NCBI GenBank assembly: GCA_003116975.1
Contig: BGKB01000076.1
Span: forward strand, 186,001-250,000
Reading direction: 5' to 3'
DNA: 64,000 nt
Source of the DNA: Aurantiochytrium sp. KH105
Lineage: Eukaryota; Sar; Bigyra; Thraustochytrida; Thraustochytriidae
Both the position numbers and the translations under genes were made by a program. Shown one piece after another: positions 48,382-57,400 of the stretch. Under the pieces are notes generated by a model, which worked only from the letters and a program-made list of their open reading frames with translations, was not told the origin of the DNA and made no database searches. Within the stretch, counting starts at the first letter, position 1, and each line of letters begins with the position of its first letter.

Positions 48382-51300
48382 ATGCTCGGGCAGGCGGAGT
48401 CGAGGCCGGCGTCCGCGCGCACGCTCACGCCGGACGACCTCGAGGACGGCGCCCAGGAGCTGGCCGTGGCCGCCTCGGCGGAGAGCAGCGCGGCGTCTGC
48501 GGAGAAGGACGCCGTCGGCGGCAAGAGCGGCGACGAGGACAAGGACAAGGACAAGGACCCTGAGGCGCAGCAGCAGCAGCAGCAGCAGCAGCAGCCCGCG
48601 GAGAGCGGCGGGAAGGAAGACGACGATGAGGCCGCACTGGCGGACGAGGAGGACGGCGCGGCCAAGAATTCCATCTTGGAAAACAGGCCCGACGAGAGCG
48701 AGATCGTTCGCATCCGGGAGATGCTCGGCCGTCTGCAGAAACAGGTCGGCAAGCAGAATCGTAGCCCCGAGAGCGGCCGCGTCAACGTGACGCTCACCCG
48801 CGAGGAGGTCGACCTCCTCGGACACCTGCTCGGACGCGGTCTCATCCGGTCCCCGTCCACCATTCGCAGCTCCATCGGTGGAGTTCATCGCAAACTCACC
48901 GCCGTACAATACTCTGCGCTCATCTCGCGCGTCCGCGGCGACGAGCATTGGCCCGTCCATGTCGGCTTCAAGGACCTTGAGTACACCGTGAGCGTGCCCA
49001 AGGCCGATGTTGGCATTGCCACCGTTGCAACGACCTTTTACAAGATTGCCTCCCCTCTCATCAATCTCTTCACCTGCAACTTTGGCGATCGCGTCGAAAT
49101 TAAGGTTCTCCGCAGAATGTCTGGCGCTTTCGAGGCGGGCAAATCGACCTTGGTCCTCGGCCCGCCCGGCTGCGGCGTCACCACGCTCTTCAAGGTCCTC
49201 AGTGGACGCGCCAAGGTCGGCGGCCGCTGCAAGCTGAGTGGAGACATTTACTACTCTGGCTTTCGCCCCGAAGAGCTCCACGTCCCCAAGTTCGCCATGT
49301 ACGTCGACCAGGTCGACCAGCACACCGCCGTGCTCACGGTACGCGAGACGCTCAAGTTCGCCTACGAGTGCTTTGGAGGCGCCGATGCCGCCGCCAAGGT
49401 GATTGCTTCGTCTGCGACTGCCGATGAGGCCACAGAGGAGGAAAAGGCCAAGATCCAAGAACAACTTGACAACTTTCCCGACTTTGTCATCCACAACCTG
49501 GCCCTTGATCGTGCCGCCGACACTGTCGTCGGTAACGACATGGTGCGCGGTGTTTCTGGCGGTGAAAAGAAGCGCGTCACCTCCGGCGAGATGCTCATGG
49601 GCCGCCGTCCGCTCACCTTTTACGACCAGATCTCCACTGGTCTGGACAGTGCCGCGACCTTTGACATTTGCCGTCGCATCACTGGTGTGGCCAAAAACCT
49701 GCACACGACGCCGATCGTGGCGCTCTTGCAGCCGCCGCCGGAGACGTACAATCTCTTTGATGAGATCCTCATTCTCGCTCTCGGCTACATTGTGTACCAT
49801 GGTCCTCGGGAGGAGGTCTTGCCGTACTTTTCGAGCATCGGCTTCGACTGTCCGTACGATCGCGACATTGCCGACTTTATCCAGGAGGTGACGACGCCTG
49901 CTCGTAAAAAGTACCAGACCCGCGCGGACGCGCCTCAGGACGAGGAGGCCATGGCCAAGGCGTGGGAAGCTTCGCCGTACTCGCAGGCCAAACGCGACGC
50001 TGTGGCAGTGCGCTGCAACACAGACAACAAAGTTGATGGATTGACGCGCCGCGAGCTGTTTGCCAAGGACAAGCCCAAGTACGCCAACTCGCTCTTCACC
50101 GAGCTGAAGCTGGTTCTGAAGCGCCAAAACCAGCTCGTGTACCGTGACCCGGCCTTTGTCCGCGCTCGCATCATGCAGTCCGTCATTATGGGTGTCGTCA
50201 TTGGAACCATCTTCATCAAACTTGATCCGAACCTTCCAGACAGCAACGCTGCTGGGGACTTTACGCCCATTACGCAGCGGTATGGCGTGACCTTTGCAAC
50301 CCTGATGCAGTGCGCACTGGCAGGTATGGCCCAGGTTCCTGTCGTGCTCGGTCAGCGGCCCGTGTACTACAAGCAGACAAACTCGTACTTTTTCCGTACC
50401 GTCAGCTACGTTTTTGCCGAGTTCGTCACCGTGATCCCCATCGCTATTGTTGAGTCGATCATTCTCGGCGCACTCGTGTTTTGGATCACAGCCATTGTTC
50501 CATGGGGCGAAGACTCGCAGACTGGCGAGTCTGACGTCGGCTCGCGGTTCATGATCTTCCTTTGCATCATGATTGCCATCAACGTNCAGCTGGAGCTGCT
50601 GACCAAGCGCTGGTTCTGGGGCTACTGGCGGAACCCGGGATACAATGCGACGCGCTTTCTGATTGCGATCTTCATTGCGCTCTTTTTCGGTTTCTCGTTT
50701 TTCCAAAATGTCAATGATCTCACGACGACGCAGGATGTGCAAAGTGTCGTTGGTCTCACAATGATCTCTTCTGCATTCCTGAGCGTGATTGCTTTGAACA
50801 CGGCTATCCCGACCATCATGGATGAGCGTACTCCCTTTTACCGTGAGCGTGCCGCCTCGTACTATGGTGTGGCACCCATGATCATCGCCATTACGGTAAC
50901 GGAGGTTCCGTATGTGATTGCTGCGGCGCTGGTGTACATTCCGATTTTCTACTTCATTGTGCACTTTTGGTACAATGCGGCGGCTTTTTTCCTCTACTGG
51001 TGCACGTACACGCTCTTTCTGCTCAGCATGACCTTTTGGGGCCACTTTCTTGCGAGTATCGCTCCGAATCAGCAGGTTGCAGGCGTGCTGGGCGCCATCA
51101 CCTTTGGTCTTTGGGTGCAGACGGCAGGTCTCGTGATCGCCGTCCGCGATATTCCCATCTTTTGGTACTGGCTGAGCTGCATCAACCCAATCCGCTACAT
51201 GTTCAACGCGCTTGTGAGCATCCAGCTTGCGTGCGACGATTCAAGCTCGGACGGGCCTGGCTGCAGTACGATCAACACCGGAAACACGGCGTGGGGTTAT

Positions 51301-51429
51301 GTCCAGGACAACTTTGGTTTTGAAGCGGACGATTACGTGTTTTGCATGGCTGCTCTGGCAGGTTTTGTCGTTGGTTTCCGCATCCTTAGCATTCTCGCGT
51401 ACACGTACGTGTCCTTCCTCAAGCGCTAA
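48382..51429 (+). CDS. PDR-E: ABCG/PDR transporter interrupted by an assembly gap (N at 50586)
   Basis: The ATG at 48382 (MLGQAESRPASARTLTPDDL) matches the ML-type starts of paralogues; the frame is open upstream only from GTG. The acidic N-terminus holds a run of nine Gln at 48566-48594, then the family block EIVRIREMLGRLQKQ and GHLLGRGLIRSPSTI. NBD1 has Walker A GPPGCGVTT (about 259), VSGGEKKRVTSGE (about 390) and FYDQISTGLDS. At codon 735 the base is N. The protein jumps there from TMD1 (MIFLCIMIAIN) straight to TMD2 (QLELLTKRWFWGYW). The segment equivalent to PDR-C 38857-40402, with the rest of TMD1 and all of NBD2, is missing. Frame is kept across the N by chance or by gap sizing. The apparent 1015-residue product is probably an artefact of a full-length gene. 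The tail is VSFLKR. Confidence 0.85.
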   Translation: MLGQAESRPASARTLTPDDLEDGAQELAVAASAESSAASAEKDAVGGKSGDEDKDKDKDPEAQQQQQQQQQPAESGGKEDDDEAALADEEDGAAKNSILENRPDESEIVRIREMLGRLQKQVGKQNRSPESGRVNVTLTREEVDLLGHLLGRGLIRSPSTIRSSIGGVHRKLTAVQYSALISRVRGDEHWPVHVGFKDLEYTVSVPKADVGIATVATTFYKIASPLINLFTCNFGDRVEIKVLRRMSGAFEAGKSTLVLGPPGCGVTTLFKVLSGRAKVGGRCKLSGDIYYSGFRPEELHVPKFAMYVDQVDQHTAVLTVRETLKFAYECFGGADAAAKVIASSATADEATEEEKAKIQEQLDNFPDFVIHNLALDRAADTVVGNDMVRGVSGGEKKRVTSGEMLMGRRPLTFYDQISTGLDSAATFDICRRITGVAKNLHTTPIVALLQPPPETYNLFDEILILALGYIVYHGPREEVLPYFSSIGFDCPYDRDIADFIQEVTTPARKKYQTRADAPQDEEAMAKAWEASPYSQAKRDAVAVRCNTDNKVDGLTRRELFAKDKPKYANSLFTELKLVLKRQNQLVYRDPAFVRARIMQSVIMGVVIGTIFIKLDPNLPDSNAAGDFTPITQRYGVTFATLMQCALAGMAQVPVVLGQRPVYYKQTNSYFFRTVSYVFAEFVTVIPIAIVESIILGALVFWITAIVPWGEDSQTGESDVGSRFMIFLCIMIAINXQLELLTKRWFWGYWRNPGYNATRFLIAIFIALFFGFSFFQNVNDLTTTQDVQSVVGLTMISSAFLSVIALNTAIPTIMDERTPFYRERAASYYGVAPMIIAITVTEVPYVIAAALVYIPIFYFIVHFWYNAAAFFLYWCTYTLFLLSMTFWGHFLASIAPNQQVAGVLGAITFGLWVQTAGLVIAVRDIPIFWYWLSCINPIRYMFNALVSIQLACDDSSSDGPGCSTINTGNTAWGYVQDNFGFEADDYVFCMAALAGFVVGFRILSILAYTYVSFLKR
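50586..50586. other. Single ambiguous base marking a probable collapsed gap
   Basis: This is the only N in the window. Its flanks correspond to PDR-C positions 38856 and 40403, so about 1545 bp are lost relative to PDR-C. Confidence 0.85.
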
Positions 51430-51537
51430 GATAAGTTTCATAAAAGCTCATTTTTACATTGGAAAAATTTCGCTCGCGCTTTTCATCTTCTGCTTCAAAG
51501 CAAAAAAGACCACATGCTTCGCTGCGCTTTTTCTTCT

Positions 51538-51785
51538 TCAATAGGTATACCTTCGAGAACTTTCGATCGACGCGCGATTAAGTTCGTCAATTTCGCGAAT
51601 CCCGACTAGAAGATTGCGTTCTGCGACGCCCACGGCCTTAGACCCCCCCCTTCGTCCGTCGCGCACCGAACTAGTGAAAAAATAAAAAGGACACCTTCCG
51701 TCTCGCTTGTGTCGTCTCTCTCTTGCATGTCGTTCGGGAAATTCCGTAACCGATCGGATCACCTCTGTCCGCAGTTCGTCAAGCA
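51538..51785 (-). CDS. Doubtful short minus-strand gene or exon
   Basis: From the ATG at 51785 the frame gives about 82 codons: MLDELRTEVIRSVTEFPERH, then basic sequence. The open frame continues upstream with helical-looking EIEKTGCEILKAAKAGEQTF. There is no family match, no splice model and no neighbour that would explain it. It could be a chance frame in PDR-E 3' flank. Confidence 0.15.
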
Positions 51786-52030
51786 TGTTCGCGAATGTTT
51801 GTTCACCCGCTTTTGCTGCCTTGAGAATTTCACATCCGGTCTTCTCGATTTCCCCTGCTGCTGATGATTTTCGGGTCGCCAACGGCAAGCTTGACCTGCG
51901 CTGACTTTTCACGCTACTGTTACTGCAGCAGCAGATGGAATTTTCAACGCGCCATCGCTGGAAGACAGGTCTTCCCCACCTGCAGCTGTTGCAGCTGCAG
52001 CTGCAGCTGACAGTGACGGAAATGTTGGGT

Positions 52031-52207
52031 CCTGCACGCAAGCTCCTCTGTCCGCCGTTCTTCACGAACACGTGAGAGCCGAGATCACTCACAAACGTTA
52101 TGGCCAGCGACGACCATGCAAGTTTTGAGATCCTGCGCGCAAGCTCCTCTGTCTGTCGTTCTCCTTGAACACGTGCGAGCCGAGATCAATGAAAAACGGT
52201 ATGGCCA
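52031..52207. repeat. Diverged tandem duplication, period about 101 bp
   Basis: CCTGCRCGCAAGCTCCTCTG starts at 52031 and 52132, and each copy continues with ACACGTG-RAGCCGAGATCA and then ACG-TATGGCCA. The copies differ at many positions, so this duplication is older than the 89-bp one at 16.6 kb. Confidence 0.8.
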
Positions 52208-53127
52208 TGGGCCCAGCAAGCGTGTAGTGTCCTCTTGTTTCGTGGCTAGCTAGCCTAGCCACAATCAGTAGTAAGTAAGGGCTGTATTTCCACGAGCTGG
52301 TTGCTGACGAAGCTGGCGTTTTTGCTGCCTCTCGGGGCACGGCGAAGTGCAGCCGAGATTAAATTTGAACATGTATGTCGACCGAGAGAATGAACGCTTT
52401 CTTTCGTCCGTGCCGGATCAACTGCATCGCCCGCCTCGACCAGGTCTCACTCTCTCGCGGGAACGTGAGCCTCGCCTCTGGAGGCTGCGAAAGCTGGCTC
52501 GCGCTCTCATCGGCGAGGCGAGAGCGCAAGACTCATGCCTGCTGCTGCTGCTCCTTTACCTTTGCAAGCCCGTGCTCAGTGCTACGCTTGTGACAGCGAT
52601 CGATCGCGCTAGGCGCAGCTGCAGCGTCGGCCAAAGTGGCAGTGGCTGTGGCGCCCCGTCCTGCCCCTGCTGAATCAGCTTCAGAGTGGCTTTGCGACGT
52701 TCTTGGCGCCAGCTTTGCTGTTGCGTGCGAGCGTGGCTTCGCATTGCGTTCGTATCGCAGTCGCTCGATTCGCAGAAGCCTCATGTCGGCGCCATCCAGC
52801 TACCGCCGCGACGCGAAGGTTGCGCTTCTCGCTGTCGGCTGCAGCGTCGCAGCGCCGATTCTTGTCGTCATGTCAGTGTCGCTTTCGCTCGCGGGGCGGG
52901 ACACAGCAGGCAGGGCACGGCAGGCCCGCCTTTGTCGCGAGAGAACTCTTCTCATGCTTCGTCAGCGATACGGTCGGTCTTCGCCAGCCCCCCCGAAAAA
53001 CGAACGCGCGCCAGCCACTGCCACCCATTTCGCCTCAACAGCAACGCCAGCTGCAGCTTCGCCTGCCGACCCTGCCTCGGCTTCCCGCCTCGCCTCGCTT
53101 TGCGTGGCCCCGCACACACCCGTGTCG

Positions 53128-53172
53128 CATCGCACCGCACCGCACCGCACCGCATCGCATCGCATCGCAATG
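53128..53172. repeat. CGCAC/CGCAT pentanucleotide microsatellite
   Basis: About nine pentamers switch from CGCAC to CGCAT part-way; a related CGCAT run occurs at 53556-53586. Confidence 0.9.
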
Positions 53173-54480
53173 CAGGCTCTACAGCGGCGGCAGAAGCTGC
53201 AGCAGCAGCAGCTCCTTGCTGCTTCCTCCCCGCGCTCGGCTTCGGCTTCGACGTTCCGCGGGGACGGCGGCGCCGCGTCCCGGTCCGCGCTGACTCGGGC
53301 AGCGCTGTGGGGGCTGCCCGGTTCACCGCAGCGGCGCGGCGGCCGCGACCGAGTAGGCGCGTCGCCGTCGTGGGGTTTGCGCAGCCCGGTGGCGACGCGG
53401 GGCGGCCTCCCGCGGCTTCCCAGATTCCCACCGCCGCCGCTGCTGCTGCTGCTGCGGCCGCTGCGCTCGGCACCTCGAGGCGCCGCGCAGCCGCTCGGCC
53501 CTCCCCGCGCGTTCTGCCGAGCGCGGGCCGGCCGGCCGGCATCGCCCTGCATCGCCTGCGTATCGCATCGCATCGCATCGCATTGCACCCGCGGACCACA
53601 ACCACGCGCTGCGATTCCGGGTTGCCTCGCCTCGCCTCGCTTCGCAACGCAACGCAACGCAGGGCGAAGCCGGGCCGGGCCGGGCCAGACGCTACGCCGA
53701 CGCGAGGCGAGGATGCGACCGCGTTCCAGCGGCTTCGCGGGACTCGTGTCGCCTTCGCCGGCGCTCGAGAAGCCCTGCGACGCTGTCGTCTCGCCTCTCC
53801 TCTCCTCGGCCTTGTCTTCGCTGTGTCGCCTCGCCGCGCCGCTCGCTCTCTTCCGCCTCGCTGGCGGCGACGGCGCGGGGCCTCCGAGCACGCAAACCCG
53901 TCCAGCCCCCGCCACCGACCGACCTGCCGACTGCGGTCGCCCGACCGCGGTGCGGCTCAGCGCGGCCGTGCCGACGCGCCGCGATTCCATCCTGCTGCGC
54001 TGCCGTCATGAGCGTGCTGCGCTGCACGCACGTCCTCCGCGATCGGCCAGCTGCGCCGCGCGGGGCGGACTTCGGCCGGCAGCGACACGAGCTGCGCGGC
54101 TTTCTCTGACAGGGACCGAGGCCGGGCCGGCGTGCGTCTGGGCTGCAGCTGCAGCTTGCAGTGCGGCTGCTCGGCGGTGTTTGTTGTCGTGCGCGGCCCG
54201 AGGGGAATCGCGGCGTCTTTCTCCGCAGCAAGCTTGCGCATGCCTGCAGATCTCGAACCCCGCGCGACGGAGACAGACGCAGGCAGGCGTGAACAGAGAA
54301 CAGGAGCGGGCCGCGACAGCGAGCGCCTGAGCGAGGTGGAAGGAGGCCCGGCCACGCAGGATTGGCTGACTCACTCATCACTGTCTGTCAACTGCCGCGG
54401 GCGACAGAAACGAGGCGAGGCGCCTCGTAGCACAGCAAATCCCAAACGAGCAAGCAACACGCCGCGAAGAACACGGCAAG

Positions 54481-57400
54481 ATGCTGCCCGCAGGCGAGAA
54501 GCAGGTCGACGCCGTGGAGGCCGAGACCGAGATGCCGAACGACGACAACACGATCGTCAATGACGAGGAAGATGACTTCGACCTCGAGGCGGACGAGGGC
54601 GTGGCCGCGCCAGCGCCAGCGTCGGCGGCGCAGGCAGGCCACGCTGACCGCCCGACCGAGGCCGAGGTGCTGAGGATCCGGGAGCTGCTGGGACGGCTGC
54701 AAAAGCAGGCGCACAAAAACCCCAAGAACTCCGTCACGCTCAAGCAGGACGACCTCACCCTCTTGGCAGAGCTCATGGGCCGCGGACTCATCCGCGCCCC
54801 CTCAACCATTGAGAGCTCCATGGGACCCATCGATCGCGAAATGACCGCCGTTCAGTACTCGACCGTAGAGTCCCAAGCCCGTGGAGGCGAACACTGGCCC
54901 GTGCACGTGGGCTTCAAGAATGTCAACTACGTCGTGAGCGTGCCCAAGGAAGACGTGGGCATTGCCACCGTGGCATCGACCATGTACAAGATGATCCAGC
55001 CGCTCGTCAAAGTTGTGCGCTGCGGAGCCTCGGATCGCGTTGATCTGCCCATCCTGCGCAACGTTTCGGGCGCTTTCGAGGCCGGCGTCTCTACTCTTGT
55101 TCTCGGACCCCCCGGATGCGGTGTCTCGACGCTCTTTCGGGTCCTCAGCGGCCGCATTGCCACCGGCAAACATGCCAAGGTCACCGGCGACATGTACTAC
55201 TCGGGCTACACACCCGAAGAATTGCATTTGCGCAAGCTTTCGGGTCTCATTGACCAAGTCGACGAACATACGCCCGTCCTCACGGTCCGCGAGACGCTCC
55301 AATTTGCCTACGATTGCTATGGCGGAGCTGAGATGGCCGAGCGACTCATCGCTGCAGACAAGGCTTCCGAGACCGCCACGCAGGAAGAGATTGACATGAT
55401 CCGCGAACAGCTCATCAAATTCCCGGACTTTGTGATTGAGAACATGGCGCTCAGCAACGCCGCCAACACCGTCGTTGGTAACGACATGCTTCGCGGAGTC
55501 TCGGGCGGTGAAAAGAAACGCGTGACCTCATCCGAAATGATGATGGGCCGCCGACCTTTGACCTTTTACGACCAAATCTCAACGGGTCTCGATAGTGCCG
55601 CCACCTTCGACATTTGCAGACGCATTGCCGGCGTCAGCAAGAACCTGGAAATGACCCCGGTCGTGGCGCTCCTCCAGCCCCCGCCCGAGGTCTACGATCT
55701 TTTTGACGAGATCCTCATTATGGCCTTGGGCTTTATCGTCTACCATGGCCCGCGAGAGAATGTGCTTCCGTACTTTTCCAGCATCGGCTTTGACTGCCCC
55801 CACGATCGCGACATTGCCGACTTTATCCAGGAGGTCACCACGCCGGCACGAACCCGATACCAGACCCGCAGCGATGCTCCAGACAGCGAAAAGGCCATGG
55901 CTGCCGCCTGGCTGGCTTCCCCGTATTCTGAAAAGAAGCGTCAGCAGACCGATGAGCGCTGCGACCCGAACAACAAGGTCGACGCCATCACGCGTCGCGA
56001 GCTCTTTGCCAAGGAAACTCCAGTTTTTGCAAACTCGTGGTGGAAGGATCTCTGTCTCGTCATGAAGCGCCAGAACCAGCTCGTCTACCGCGACCCGGCC
56101 TTTATCAAGGCGCGCATCGCTCAGGCTGTCATCATGGGTACCGTCATGGGCACCGTCTTTATCCGCATCAGCCCAGAACTGCCGTCCGACAGCTCTGCTA
56201 CGGATCTGACTCCCATCACACAGCGCTATGGTATCATTTTTGCCACGCTCATGCAGTGTGGTCTCGCAGGCATGGCACAGGTTCCCGTCGTGCTTGACCA
56301 GCGTCCCGTCTACTACAAACAAAGCCAGTCGCACTTTTTCCGTACCATTAACTACGTCATTGCCGAGACTGTCACCGTCTTGCCCATTTCCTTCATCGAG
56401 TCCGTCATTCTGTCTGCTTTTGTCTTTTGGATTTCCGCACTTGTGCCCTGGGGTGAGGACTCGCAAACCGGCGAGACTGACATTGGCTCGGCCTTTATTC
56501 TCTTTGTCATTGTCATGCTCTGTCTCAACACCTCCTTTGCTGCCTATCTACGGGCCATTGCGTCCTTGGCACCCTCAACGTCCATTGGTCAAGTCTGCGC
56601 GGGTCTGTCCATTGCAGCAACGGTGCTCTTTAGTGGATATATCATTACAGCGGACGTGATGCCGCCTTGGTTCATCTGGATTTACTGGCTTTCACCAATC
56701 TCCTGGGCGTTCCGATCCGGTGTGCTGATCATCTTCAAGTCGTCTGCTTTCACCGAAGAGCAGCAAAATTATGCGCTCGATCTCTTTTCCTTTTCGCACA
56801 ACGACGACTACCTCTGGGGCGGTATTCTTCTCCTCATTGGCTACATGGTCCTTGACGCCGTGATCAGCTACTTGGGTTATTCTTATGTGCGTTATGAGAG
56901 CCCTGGAAGTCGCCAGACCAAGGTCAGCCCTGATGCCGAAGACACCCACAATCCCGATGTTGCCGAGGTGGAGCGCCTCATGGCAGGAACCAGCGCGAGC
57001 TCTAGCGCCCTCATTGCAGATGGCAGAACGGCGTCCAAGCTCGAACAGGCGGCCAGCAGTGGTCAGCCCGAAGTCCAGGTCCGTGTTCGCACGTCGCTCC
57101 AGGATGATAGTTTTACGCCCGTTGATCTCGTCTTTCGTGACCTGTGGTACTCTGTTCAAGCCCCTGGCGAGAAGAGCGGCTACAATTTGGACTTGCTCAA
57201 GGGAATTTCAGGCTTTGCGGAGGCCGGCACGCTTACCGCTCTCATGGGCAGCAGTGGCGCCGGCAAGTCTACCCTGCTTGACGTTCTCGCGCTGCGCAAG
57301 ACGGGTGGCAAGATCACAGGTGACGTTTTGGTGAACGGACGGCCCCAAGAGAAGATTACCTTTTCGCGCATCGTCGGATACGTTGAGCAGAACGACATTC

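Larger units (their letters stand above)
51430..54480. promoter_or_regulatory. Long spacer upstream of PDR-F
   Basis: A 3.05 kb region. The first part (51.5-52.1 kb) has a possible short minus-strand frame. A 101-bp-period duplication lies at 52031-52207. From 52.6 to 54.4 kb the DNA is so GC-rich that all frames are open, with CGCAC/CGCAT pentamers at 53128-53172, 53556-53586 and CGCCT/CGCAA at 53622-53668. Translations there are low-complexity Ala/Arg/Ser/Pro and do not support a gene. Confidence 0.5.

Noticed and set aside
48178..51045. 955-codon minus-strand frame antisense to PDR-E
   Set aside because: It mirrors a strongly codon-biased gene; the translation lacks domains and spans the N. 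Similar antisense frames occur opposite PDR-B and PDR-C at the same relative positions.
48382..51429. PDR-E as a real half-transporter or pseudogene
   Set aside because: The single N exactly at the junction and near-identity to PDR-C on both flanks make an assembly gap more likely than a biological deletion.
52636..54330. 564-codon plus-strand frame in the spacer before PDR-F
   Set aside because: GC-rich DNA with several frames open at once; the translation is low-complexity Ala/Arg/Ser/Pro made of pentamer repeats.
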